From: Candidatus Methanoperedentaceae archaeon
Lineage (GTDB): Archaea; Halobacteriota; Methanosarcinia; Methanosarcinales; Methanoperedenaceae
Direction: 5' to 3'
NCBI GenBank assembly: GCA_003104905.1
Contig: PQAS01000058.1
Coordinates: 1 to 64,000 of the forward strand
DNA: 64,000 nucleotides
Numbering within the stretch: position 1 is the first letter of the stretch; every line of letters starts with the position of its first letter. Under the pieces are notes generated by a model. The model worked only from the letters and a program-made list of their open reading frames with translations. It was not told the origin of the DNA and did no database searches. The position numbers were made by a program, and so were the translations under genes. Shown here piece after piece: positions 1 to 7,347 of the stretch.

Positions 1-255
1 TTTAAGATCAAGACCTTTAAGAGTTTCACAAGCAACATCTCTGATACCTTGAAGGATCGAACTTGGGATTTCAGGGTACTTGCTTCTTATACTGTAATAA
101 GTAGCTTTGTGAACAGATACTTTGCTGCAAATATGATGCTCAAATCCGTAAGTAGCGATTTCATTAAAAACCTTGTTGCTCATGGTCATGGTCTGTCTGA
201 GCGTTTCCTTGTCTTTTTCGAGCAAATCCAGTTTCAACTTAATTGTTTTTTCCAT
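1..255 (-). CDS. tnpB: TnpB-like protein of the IS200/IS605 family, N-terminal part only
   Basis: Reading the minus strand from the ATG at 255 gives 85 codons without a stop, running off the left edge. The peptide starts MEKTIKLKLDLLEKDKETLR and continues with a 'MSNKVFNEIATYG' stretch and a 'KATYYSIRSKYPEIPSSI' stretch. This is the usual N-terminal layout of TnpB/OrfB proteins, which are RNA-guided nucleases carried by IS200/IS605 transposons. The RuvC motifs and zinc finger would lie outside the window, so activity cannot be judged. No tnpA lies upstream. The stem-loop at 341-360 may belong to this end of the element. Identification is by family resemblance of a fragment. Confidence 0.7.
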   Translation of the reverse strand, partial: MEKTIKLKLDLLEKDKETLRQTMTMSNKVFNEIATYGFEHHICSKVSVHKATYYSIRSKYPEIPSSILQGIRDVACETLKGLDLK

Positions 256-340
256 TCAAAATCCATTACGAGAGGACGGTATATATGATTAATGATAGAG
301 CAGAGAGAAAGTATTATTATGGCGACGGGGCACGATTCCT

Positions 341-360
341 CCCCGGATTGAAATTCGGGG
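341..360. other. stem-loop upstream of tnpB, possible transposon end structure
   Basis: CCCCG at 341-345 pairs perfectly with CGGGG at 356-360 across a 10-nt loop. It lies between the divergent tnpB fragment and the glutaredoxin gene. IS200/IS605 elements end in subterminal hairpins, so this could be the left end. It could equally be an RNA structure in the leader of the glutaredoxin gene. Confidence 0.3.
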
Positions 361-391
361 TATCCTCTACCCCTGCGCCCCGGAGGACACA

Positions 392-649
392 ATGAGTACA
401 AAAATCAAACCAAGGCTTTATACACTGAGCACATGCGTTCATTGCAGCGCATTAAAAAGGTTCCTGGCAGAAAACGGGATAGAATACGACTATGTGGATG
501 TTGATAAACTGCATGGAAGGGAAAAACAGGATATACTTTCCGAAATGACGAAAATCACCGGGGACATGAGATTCCCGACCATAGTGATAGGTAAAAAGGT
601 AATTGTGGGTTTCTATGAAGATAAAGTAAGAGAGGCGCTTGGTCTATGA
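392..649 (+). CDS. glutaredoxin-like thiol-disulfide oxidoreductase
   Basis: An 85-aa single-domain thioredoxin-fold protein. Visible are the redox motif CVHC (Cys15, Cys18) after the first beta strand (PRLYTLSTC) and the 'RFPTIVIG' loop carrying the cis-proline typical of the fold. Length fits archaeal glutaredoxins. A strong Shine-Dalgarno sequence GGAGG at 382-386 sets the start at the ATG at 392. The stop codon overlaps the start of the next gene (ATGA at 646-649), so the two are probably translationally coupled. The neighbour is a ferredoxin:thioredoxin-reductase-like protein. This suggests the glutaredoxin receives electrons from ferredoxin or rubredoxin through that partner, in the cytoplasm. 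The partnership is inferred from gene order. Confidence 0.88.
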   Translation: MSTKIKPRLYTLSTCVHCSALKRFLAENGIEYDYVDVDKLHGREKQDILSEMTKITGDMRFPTIVIGKKVIVGFYEDKVREALGL

Positions 650-1143
650 GAACTATAGAAGAAATGTTCGAGGAGATGAAAAAGATCGCACAGGAGGAAG
701 GTTACAGGTTCACTCCCAATAAGGTTGAACTCCAGGAGATTCTTCAGGGCATGTGGGACAACGAGCATCGCTATGGTTATCCATCCTGTCCCTGCCGTCT
801 TGCTGGCGGTGAGCTTGCTGATGATATGGATATAATCTGCCCGTGCAATTACCGGGATGCGGATATCACAGAGTATGGAAGCTGCTTGTGTACGCTTTAT
901 GTGAATGATGAATGGATATCAGGAAGGAAGCCGCATGGTGTTGTGCCTGAGCGGCGGCCGCAGGAATATTATATAAAGGGTTATCCGGGCATCAAAGAAC
1001 AGAAAGGTGCAGGAGGTGGAGAAATGGTAGAAGTTTACAGGTGCCAGGTTTGCGGTTATCTGTGCGCAAGGGAAGAGGCGCCCGATCTGTGTCCTATTTG
1101 CAGGGCGAAGAAGGAACGGTTCGAGAAGTTCAGAATGAAATAG
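646..1143 (+). CDS. ferredoxin:thioredoxin reductase catalytic-subunit-like protein with C-terminal rubredoxin-like domain
   Basis: A 165-aa protein. The N-terminal part shows the FTR beta-subunit cysteine pattern: CPC at 48-50, CPC at 65-67 and CLC at 80-82. In the family these bind a 4Fe-4S cluster next to a redox-active disulfide. The C-terminal part carries CQVC (133, 136) and CPIC (149, 152), a rubredoxin-type iron or zinc knuckle. Such FTR-rubredoxin fusions occur in methanogens and are thought to reduce thioredoxin- or glutaredoxin-like proteins. It overlaps the upstream glutaredoxin gene by 4 bp, which fits a two-gene redox operon. The specific electron donor cannot be told from sequence. 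Confidence 0.85.
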   Translation: MRTIEEMFEEMKKIAQEEGYRFTPNKVELQEILQGMWDNEHRYGYPSCPCRLAGGELADDMDIICPCNYRDADITEYGSCLCTLYVNDEWISGRKPHGVVPERRPQEYYIKGYPGIKEQKGAGGGEMVEVYRCQVCGYLCAREEAPDLCPICRAKKERFEKFRMK

Positions 1144-1231
1144 GATTTCGCACCGTGAGAGAATGAATTTCGATATCTTTATTTAATATAATGATAATCC
1201 GTGTGAAGTTTATCCGGTGAGGCGTGTGATT

Positions 1232-3145
1232 ATGGAAATGTTTTCTCGAATAAGGTCAGTGATAGTATTGTTGATTATTTTGGTAGCAGCGTTTTTTCTA
1301 ATTCCTGCTGTTTTTGGAGCATCCCCGAATGATGCATGTTTTGAATGTCATAATTCATCAGGCTCAAAACCAATTGATCGTTCTCTTTACGAATCCAATC
1401 CGCACAGTATAATCGAATGTATTGACTGTCACAATTCAATCCCATCTTCAGAGCCTGATCATGGAAAGTTCATAAGGCAATTAAATGGAAGCAAAATTTC
1501 CGGGCCTTTAGACACAATTTATTCAACAGAAAAATTTGACCTATGTTATTTCTGCCATAATGAAACAAAATTAATAGGCATGGCCCCTGGATTTATCGCA
1601 TCTGATAATCACGTGAGTCAGGATATAAACATTTCAAGCATAGGTACTAATTTCATAAACATTGATGAATCAGGGTATCACAATGGAAGCCGTTATCCAA
1701 ATATAGGGCCGGATATCCCAACTAATATTCACTGGAATCATCTGGATGCCTTCGGAAGTGTTAATTACGGAATTGGAGGTAAATTTGACTCTAATATGGA
1801 TGGTTCTAAAGATTCTTTCCAATCATGCCCTGCCTGTCATAACGTACATGGGACAAATTTTACAAAAATGACGCGGAATGACATGGAAATAACTTATAAT
1901 GCAAGTGGAAATTTCTGGTATATCGGAAGCGACAAATATAATCAAGGAGGTGGCGACCTTTATTGTTCAGGTTGTCACACCTACGGCACCACTTTCAAAT
2001 ACTACAGGAATGAAATAAATTTATTCGAGGATTGCGTTTCATGCCATATAGACGGTATGCCTGGGGATGTAAATGCATCCGCTTTTGGAGTACATGTTAA
2101 TATCAATACATCCGGCGATGGACTAAATAATAAGGACTGCTGGACATGCCACTATAACAGGGATATGAACAGGAACAATATCAGGAAATGCGAGGACTGT
2201 CACGTCAGTGGAATATCTCTGCCTGAACCTGCCCCGATAATAAGTACGCATTTGTCAGGTACGGCTGTTAAGAATTATTCTTGTACGGATTGTCACAGCA
2301 AAGTCATTGCAGATCCGGGCGAAGGAATCGTAAATATAACATCCCATTACCTGAAAAGACCCGTTATATCAAGCATAAATTATTGTGATTATTGCCATGG
2401 ACCAAATGCTAATGAATTATTTCAGGCAAAGAACAAGACTATCAATGAATTCAATCATGATGATAGGAATTGGGATGGAACAGCAACATGCAGGACATGC
2501 CATTCAAATTCCAGCGTGACAGCGGATCCTCTGGCTGGTGATAGTTCTTCGTTCCATGATCTGACTACTGAATTGGGTGATGTGTTCAATGGAACACCAG
2601 CTACAACAGCAAATTGCGTTCTTTGCCATACACAAAAAGATGCAAGATTTGTGTCCGCCCCAACTCCCCCGCAAACACATCCTGATACTTCCGGCATGAC
2701 ACCTTCGGATTGCTATGCATGTCATGGAGATAACAGGCATAATGTTGCAGGAAGCTGCATAAATTGCCACTCAATCAATACAACAAGATATTATGTCAAT
2801 ACAAGCCTATTCGCAAGACATAAAAATGTAAATAAGAGCGATGGCCTGGATAATATTACTGATGATGATTGTAAAACCTGTCACTTCAATAGTTCAATGC
2901 CTATGGACCTTGGCGCTGCAAATTATGATAATACATATTTCTGTCAGGATTGCCATACAGCCGGTGGAAGAAATTCGATACAATATAATAACCTGACAGA
3001 TGAAACCCTGAAGAAGGCCCCAATGCCGCCCGGACATGGACAAAATAACTGTGCACAATGTCATATTCCCGGATTTGACAAACCAAGGCCTCTAACAGAT
3101 AAAGTGCGATATCATACACATGGTCCAGCAGGATTTGTAGAGTAG
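1232..3145 (+). CDS. secreted multiheme c-type cytochrome, 17 CXXCH motifs
   Basis: About 637 aa from the ATG at 1232, which follows a GGTGAGG Shine-Dalgarno sequence at 1215-1221; an in-frame GTG at 1217 is the alternative. A hydrophobic signal segment (SVIVLLIILVAAFFLIPAVF) precedes the mature protein. I count 17 CXXCH haem-binding motifs, from CFECH near the N-terminus to CAQCH near the C-terminus, with extra histidines as possible distal ligands. There is no obvious C-terminal membrane anchor or S-layer domain. Proteins of this kind carry electrons outside the membrane in ANME archaea, towards minerals, nitrate reductase systems or partner cells. The exact role cannot be assigned. The gene ends with TAG. 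It appears monocistronic. Confidence 0.93.
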   Translation: MEMFSRIRSVIVLLIILVAAFFLIPAVFGASPNDACFECHNSSGSKPIDRSLYESNPHSIIECIDCHNSIPSSEPDHGKFIRQLNGSKISGPLDTIYSTEKFDLCYFCHNETKLIGMAPGFIASDNHVSQDINISSIGTNFINIDESGYHNGSRYPNIGPDIPTNIHWNHLDAFGSVNYGIGGKFDSNMDGSKDSFQSCPACHNVHGTNFTKMTRNDMEITYNASGNFWYIGSDKYNQGGGDLYCSGCHTYGTTFKYYRNEINLFEDCVSCHIDGMPGDVNASAFGVHVNINTSGDGLNNKDCWTCHYNRDMNRNNIRKCEDCHVSGISLPEPAPIISTHLSGTAVKNYSCTDCHSKVIADPGEGIVNITSHYLKRPVISSINYCDYCHGPNANELFQAKNKTINEFNHDDRNWDGTATCRTCHSNSSVTADPLAGDSSSFHDLTTELGDVFNGTPATTANCVLCHTQKDARFVSAPTPPQTHPDTSGMTPSDCYACHGDNRHNVAGSCINCHSINTTRYYVNTSLFARHKNVNKSDGLDNITDDDCKTCHFNSSMPMDLGAANYDNTYFCQDCHTAGGRNSIQYNNLTDETLKKAPMPPGHGQNNCAQCHIPGFDKPRPLTDKVRYHTHGPAGFVE

Positions 3146-3158
3146 GGGAGAATTTCCC

Positions 3159-3449
3159 TTAATTGTTTTTATTATTAGAATATTCCTTGACCACCTTTAT
3201 AGAAGTTTGATATGAAATTTCAGAAGATAGTCTTGAAACCAGGAATGTGAGGCCAGCCATCAGGATACCCAATGATGTATTATCTTTTCCGAAATATACT
3301 CCTACAAGCACCAATAGAATATTGTGAGTCCCGCCTACTATATGTTGAATATTCTGGAGTCCTCTTGAGTCATCAGGCAGTTTTACATTCTTGGGAGACA
3401 TACTTTCACGGATTGAACCAACTTTTTTCCATGAAATATATGAAATCAC
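3159..3449 (-). CDS. hypothetical small membrane protein
   Basis: A 96-aa open frame with an ATG start, convergent with the cytochrome gene and 13 bp from its stop. The centre is hydrophobic (HNILLVLVGVYFG, then LGILMAGLTFLVSRL), consistent with two short membrane helices. The tail is polar and asparagine/lysine rich. I do not recognise a family. It may be co-transcribed with, or a remnant of, something upstream on the minus strand. The coding call rests on length and the coherent hydrophobic pattern only. Confidence 0.4.
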   Translation of the reverse strand: MISYISWKKVGSIRESMSPKNVKLPDDSRGLQNIQHIVGGTHNILLVLVGVYFGKDNTSLGILMAGLTFLVSRLSSEISYQTSIKVVKEYSNNKNN

Positions 3450-3501
3450 ATTATCATAAACAAAAGTGTGAAGTTTTGAACATTCTTTTGCATAAAAAAA
3501 T

Positions 3502-3966
3502 TCATTTCTTCCTCATTTTTTTAAGAGGCGTACCGCACACAGGGCAGTCATCTCCGGCCGGGAATCTTCGTTTGCATCCGATACAGAATTTTTCCCAAAG
3601 GAGTATATCCTTTATTTTCTTCTGTCCTGCCGGAATGACCTTAATTCCCAGTTGTATAGCAGTGTTCTGGACAGCATAATCATCAGTAACCAAAATTGTA
3701 TTTTCACTTCGAGTATATTCAAGAGCTTTTGCCAGCAGGTCAAGGTCAGTCCTTGAAAGTTCTTCACTATCTTTTGTTTCTTTTGCCTTGGATGTAACTT
3801 CCCTGATGAAACTTTGAAGCACCGGCTCGATCCTTACATTCATAAGTTCCATTATCGTGCGTGATCTCTCATCCCTGATCTCATCAAGAACTGAGGGTAC
3901 GGTTATGATAATTCCTTCGATTCTTTTCCTGGTTATGAAAAGGGAGGAGTCAGCTATGTATATCAT
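3502..3966 (-). CDS. nob1: Nob1-type rRNA maturation endonuclease (PIN domain plus zinc ribbon)
   Basis: About 154 aa from the ATG at 3966; an in-frame TTG at 3981 would add five residues. The PIN nuclease domain starts MIYIADSSLF with its first catalytic aspartate. Further acidic residues follow in 'RTDLDLLAKAL' and 'ILVTDDYAVQNTA'. The C-terminal zinc ribbon has CIGC then CPVC, ending in a basic tail. Archaeal Nob1 cleaves the 3' end of pre-16S rRNA during small-subunit maturation. Both domains and their order match that family, so this is probably a conserved housekeeping gene. It lies 12 bp downstream of the sdhC-bioY chimera on the same strand. Confidence 0.82.
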   Translation of the reverse strand: MIYIADSSLFITRKRIEGIIITVPSVLDEIRDERSRTIMELMNVRIEPVLQSFIREVTSKAKETKDSEELSRTDLDLLAKALEYTRSENTILVTDDYAVQNTAIQLGIKVIPAGQKKIKDILLWEKFCIGCKRRFPAGDDCPVCGTPLKKMRKK

Positions 3967-3993
3967 TCTTATGGCATTCAAAAAAAGATGATC

Positions 3994-4866
3994 CTACCCC
4001 ATCTCATTCCCGAATGGTTTCCTGGGGATAATTGCGGCTGCGATTGCCGAAACGATCAATCCTTTATAAATATCAACCACAATGAATGGCAGTGCACCCA
4101 ATTCAATGGCTTTTTGTATGTTCACTCCAAGCACCAATGATAACTGGATAACACCAAAAAGGTAGATTATCGCTATACCTAGAACCATAAGACTTAAAAG
4201 TCCTGCAAAACTCCTGGTTCTTAAATACCTGTCAGTGAACCAGCCTATGATCAGCGATGCAAAGATGAATCCAATGATATAACCGCCAGTGACCCCGGAA
4301 AGGATCTCTATTCCTGCTTTTCCTTCACTGAACCAGGGAATTCCGGCTGCGCCCAATCCTGCGTATAATCCCTGGCTCATACCGCCATACCATTTTCCAA
4401 GGATCACGCCTGAGAGAAGGACTGCAAATACCTGCCCTGTGACAGGAACGGGTGTATAGGGAAGATAGAACCTCAATTGTGCAAGAATGCCTGTAAAGCA
4501 CGCAAAAGCAAAAGCAAGAGCAACTTTATTCAAAGCAGGTGATTCAAACCGCCATTTGAAAAAATTATATCTGGCAGAGTCGTATTTTACGGATAAATTT
4601 TTTATATTGTTTCCAAGTTCGGACATAGGACACCTATTGTAAACTTTTTGGTCAGAAAGGTAGACAATCATAATAAAGTTTACTGTAGCCAGACGGCCTG
4701 GCAAAAAAAGCGTATTTATCAAGAAATCAAACGGCGTCTTAACTCCCGGAAAATGCACCCACCAGACATGGATGAACAGGTAAATTACAAGCAATAATCC
4801 CGTAATGCGCTGCACAAGCCATGCCAGCAAACCTGTGCCGTAAGCTATTTCTTTATCCATAGTCAC
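3994..4866 (-). CDS. bioY: chimera: truncated SdhC-like membrane anchor fused in frame to BioY biotin transporter
   Basis: 290 aa in two unlike parts. Residues 1-60 match the start of succinate dehydrogenase cytochrome b subunits: 'LAWLVQRITGLLLVIYLFIHVW', containing the RITG motif and a candidate haem histidine. The SdhC then stops; its second and third helices and the second haem ligand region are missing. From about residue 80 (MSELGNNIKN) the protein is a complete-looking BioY, the substrate-binding membrane subunit of biotin ECF transporters. Typical segments are 'LPYTPVPVTGQVFAVLL' and 'GLYAGLGAAGIPWFSEG'. The linker (about 61-79) has no family character and may be the former bioY upstream region read in frame. 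The gene overlaps sdhB by 4 bp. Biotin uptake may survive, perhaps from an internal start at the ATG of codon 80. Succinate dehydrogenase anchoring is very unlikely. Confidence 0.75.
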   Translation of the reverse strand: MTMDKEIAYGTGLLAWLVQRITGLLLVIYLFIHVWWVHFPGVKTPFDFLINTLFLPGRLATVNFIMIVYLSDQKVYNRCPMSELGNNIKNLSVKYDSARYNFFKWRFESPALNKVALAFAFACFTGILAQLRFYLPYTPVPVTGQVFAVLLSGVILGKWYGGMSQGLYAGLGAAGIPWFSEGKAGIEILSGVTGGYIIGFIFASLIIGWFTDRYLRTRSFAGLLSLMVLGIAIIYLFGVIQLSLVLGVNIQKAIELGALPFIVVDIYKGLIVSAIAAAIIPRKPFGNEMG

Positions 4867-5627
4867 CTCAATATGTTCTTTATTTTCTGCAATATTATCT
4901 TTCTTGTAAGCGCCGTAATGGCATTTGTGGGCGGCACCTTTTTAGGACAGACCTCAACACTTCTATAGACATGGTCACAGGCCCAGACGCCTTTTGTGGA
5001 GTCAAGTCTTTTTAGCATATCTTCGAGTCCCTGATACCTTGGATCCGCATAGAACCGCATTGCTTTTGCGAGTGTGGAAGGACCCAGATAATCTTTATCT
5101 CTTGCGGAGACAGGACATGCCCCATAACACAGGCCGCACAAAATACATGAAGCATATTTATCTGCGTTTGCTGTGTCTTTTTGAGTCATTAAGTTCTCTT
5201 GCATGCCTTCAAACCAGGGCTTCACAGATTCATAATGTTTGAAAAAAGGCTTCATGTCCACTATAAGATCTTTGATCAATGGAAGGTTGGGTAATGGTTC
5301 TATAAGAATTTCATCCCCGGTCTTAAATTCCGGTTTTGCAAGTGGGCCGTATGCCGAAATTGATAGCACCTTTTCGCCCACAATTTCAGATACCTGTGTC
5401 CGGCAAGCAAGCCGATGCTTTTTGTTTATTAGCATGGCGCATGAACCGCATACTGCCCCGCGGCATGAATACCGAAATGCCAGGGTGCTGTCCTGTGCAT
5501 CCTGTATCTGGAAAAGCGCCTCCAGCACGGACATGTGGGGTTTTGGTTCCATTTCAAATCGGTCATATCCGGATTTTTCCCCGTCGAATCTCTTTATTTT
5601 AAATCTGACAAGTTTTCCATTAACCAT
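4863..5627 (-). CDS. succinate dehydrogenase/fumarate reductase iron-sulfur subunit (SdhB-like), with a missing 3Fe-4S cysteine
   Basis: 254 aa from the ATG at 5627, which matches the family start (MVNGKLVRFKIKRFDG). A TTG at 5723 would add 32 residues without family resemblance. The N-terminal plant-type ferredoxin domain has the 2Fe-2S cysteines C55, C60, C63 and C75. The C-terminal domain has CILCGLC (161, 164, 167) and C171 for the 4Fe-4S and 3Fe-4S clusters, then C217 and C227. The expected third 3Fe-4S ligand, between them, is serine (S223, codon AGT, one base from TGT). No flavoprotein subunit gene is next to it, and the membrane anchor downstream is truncated. The locus therefore looks like a decaying succinate dehydrogenase. 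A role as a stand-alone iron-sulfur protein is not excluded. Confidence 0.8.
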   Translation of the reverse strand: MVNGKLVRFKIKRFDGEKSGYDRFEMEPKPHMSVLEALFQIQDAQDSTLAFRYSCRGAVCGSCAMLINKKHRLACRTQVSEIVGEKVLSISAYGPLAKPEFKTGDEILIEPLPNLPLIKDLIVDMKPFFKHYESVKPWFEGMQENLMTQKDTANADKYASCILCGLCYGACPVSARDKDYLGPSTLAKAMRFYADPRYQGLEDMLKRLDSTKGVWACDHVYRSVEVCPKKVPPTNAITALTRKIILQKIKNILR

Positions 5628-5824
5628 AATCCCATCTATAGCTATTGTTTGACACTCTATTAAAACTTTGTTTGCCAGCCCCCAAATCCGTGTTCCCTTG
5701 ATTTGATGAATACTTTTCTTCAATCCAAACGCTCATCAATAAAAACTATGATACCAAAAAACCATAAACATGATGGAACAATACATATATCAAGATAATT
5801 TGGAAAAATAAGGGAGGAAAGAAT

Positions 5825-6340
5825 ATGGATGTGTATAAAGCAATAATATCAAGACGAAGTATCAGAGCGTATGAATCCCGTGATGTTGAAGAGGATAAAT
5901 TGGAAAGAATCCTTGAATCCGGCAGACTTTCTCCTTCTGCAGGAAACCGCCAGGAGCGCAGGTTTATAGTAATCAGGGATGCAGGAACACGAAAAGCACT
6001 TTCAGATGCTGCAAAGGGTCAGGTATTCGTTGCCCAGGCGCCAGTAGTAATTGCAGCCTGTTCAGTTGAATCTGAATATGTTATGTCTTGCGGGCAACTG
6101 GCTTATCCCATTGATACCGCGATAGCTGTGGATCATATGACCCTCCAGGCAGTTGAAGAAGGGCTGGGAACGTGCTGGATCGGCGCATTCGACGAAAAAA
6201 GGGTAAAAGAAATATTGAATATTCCTGATAGTGTCCGAGTGGTTGCGCTTTTGCCTCTTGGTTACCCTGTTGCGATCCCGAAGCCTACGGCGAGAAAAAG
6301 TCCTGGTGAGATAGTTATGCGGGAAAAGTGGAGAATTTGA
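5825..6340 (+). CDS. nitroreductase family FMN oxidoreductase
   Basis: 171 aa, compact member of the nitroreductase fold. Seen are the N-terminal FMN-phosphate-binding pattern 'RRSIRAYESRDVEEDKL', 'SPSAGNRQ' for flavin contact, and the C-terminal 'LGTCWIGAFDEKRVKEIL' and 'VVALLPLGYPV' segments typical of the family. A good Shine-Dalgarno sequence (AGGGAGG near 5811-5817) precedes the ATG. Members bind FMN and reduce varied substrates using NAD(P)H or, in methanogens, sometimes F420H2. The substrate is unknown. It is transcribed alone, divergently from the sdhB remnant. Confidence 0.88.
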   Translation: MDVYKAIISRRSIRAYESRDVEEDKLERILESGRLSPSAGNRQERRFIVIRDAGTRKALSDAAKGQVFVAQAPVVIAACSVESEYVMSCGQLAYPIDTAIAVDHMTLQAVEEGLGTCWIGAFDEKRVKEILNIPDSVRVVALLPLGYPVAIPKPTARKSPGEIVMREKWRI

Positions 6341-6869
6341 AGCCTCCAGCAAATCAGCAGGAGATATCCCACAGGCTTGCGACTTTAGTGGATTTGATTA
6401 TTCAAAGATTATTTTTCCACAAGTAACCTCCCATCGTTCGTCGTGTTGGCCAATATAGAATAAAGCCGCCCCTGCCACAATATGCCAGAGAACAAAAGCC
6501 AATGAATGTTATCAGTGATAACTTTATACTGGTATCAGCACTTAATGATACAAGAAGTGGTTACGAGTTTGAGACGGAAATCGCTCAAAATAGAACATCA
6601 GTAAAGAAGATCGCTAAGCTTAACTTCAATTGGTGATACCCTTACCTGGAAATTTCCTGGTTGAACCACGGAAGTGAGAGCATCTCCCATACAGGTCACT
6701 TTTTCCGGTTGCCAACGTATTCCTGGAGCATCTCATTTGTGGATGGGGTGATGGCTCTTGTCTTTGGTGTTGAAGGCAGCCAGTCTTTTGCATGATGGTC
6801 TCCATTTCGTGGTTTTGTCTTTTGCTTGGCTATCAGAGAACTACCAATTGGCACAAAGTGAGTTTTTTC

Positions 6870-6956
6870 TTATATGAATTCTTCCAGAAACCATAATAGC
6901 CCGAGAAACGACATGATGATGCCAATAAACAATAGTGCTATCCCTTTTTTACTCAT
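6870..6956 (-). CDS. possible 28-aa single-span membrane peptide
   Basis: ATG at 6956 opens a 28-codon frame: a lysine pair, one hydrophobic helix (GIALLFIGIIMSFLGLLWFL) and an acidic end. The composition is that of a small membrane peptide rather than random sequence. There is no Shine-Dalgarno sequence; a TATA-like stretch (TAATATAAG) lies just upstream, so a leaderless transcript is possible. No homologue is recognised. Confidence 0.3.
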   Translation of the reverse strand: MSKKGIALLFIGIIMSFLGLLWFLEEFI

Positions 6957-7068
6957 ATACTTATATTAGACTTGTAGCGAAATAAGCATTAACCCTGTTT
7001 GTTTACTTTGAGACCAGCAACTTAAGCTTCATGGGACAGAGCCTATCGTATAGACTCTGAAACAACTG

Positions 7069-7230
7069 ATGAGGGAGAATGGAAAACTCATTAAGGACTA
7101 TGCTGATATTATAGAACTCCTCGATCTGAGTTATGGGGGAACAGAGATTGAATTAAATTTCCTGGGTGATATGCTTGATGATTTTGATTTTCTAAGGGAA
7201 TGTTTAAGGAGAATTCCAGAAAATCACTGA
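7069..7230 (+). CDS. possible 53-aa protein next to the integration site
   Basis: ATG at 7069, stop TGA at 7228. The peptide is acidic and helical in character ('LIKDYADIIELLDLSYGGTE', 'FLGDMLDDFDFLRECLRRI'). It has good coding composition but no clear ribosome-binding site, and an in-frame TAG lies shortly upstream. It could be a small native gene or the tail of a decayed one. It ends 14 bp before the tRNA-Leu 3' half. Confidence 0.35.
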   Translation: MRENGKLIKDYADIIELLDLSYGGTEIELNFLGDMLDDFDFLRECLRRIPENH

Positions 7231-7243
7231 ATAAAAATACGGA

Positions 7244-7299
7244 TGCGGGGGATGGGATTTGAACCCACGAATTCCTGCGAAACAGGATCTTAAGTCCTG
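7244..7299 (-). tRNA. 3' half of the split host tRNA-Leu(UAA)
   Basis: Read on the minus strand, this gives the anticodon arm CAGGA-CTTAAGA-TCCTG (anticodon UAA), a variable arm, the T arm GTGGGTTCAAATCCCAT, the acceptor strand CCCCCGC and discriminator A. The sequence 5' of the anticodon stem (7300 upward) does not form a D arm or acceptor strand. It belongs to the integrated element. The matching 5' half is at 52437-52476. Alone this half cannot give a working tRNA. Confidence 0.9.
7287..7299. other. left attachment-site core
   Basis: 13-bp ATCTTAAGTCCTG, identical to 52437-52449. It covers the anticodon stem and loop of tRNA-Leu. Bases on both sides differ between copies, which fixes the core length. 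Confidence 0.88.
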
Positions 7300-7347
7300 T
7301 TGGATTTATGCCACAAGATTTATCTTCAAAAAAGCATACTTTCAACC

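Larger units (their letters stand above)
6341..7243. other. 900-bp stretch with only small or doubtful open frames
   Basis: No recognisable family in either strand. Besides the two small frames listed separately there is a 44-codon plus-strand frame (6502-6636) and a 52-codon minus-strand frame starting with GTG (6696-6854) whose end reads 'TNEMLQEYVGNRKK'. None has a convincing ribosome-binding site. The region abuts the integration site of the large element and may contain remnants of older insertions. Confidence 0.5.

Noticed and set aside
2455-2770. Minus-strand open frames inside the 17-haem cytochrome gene
   Set aside because: Shadows of the cytochrome coding strand; cysteine/histidine-rich only because they are antisense to haem motifs.
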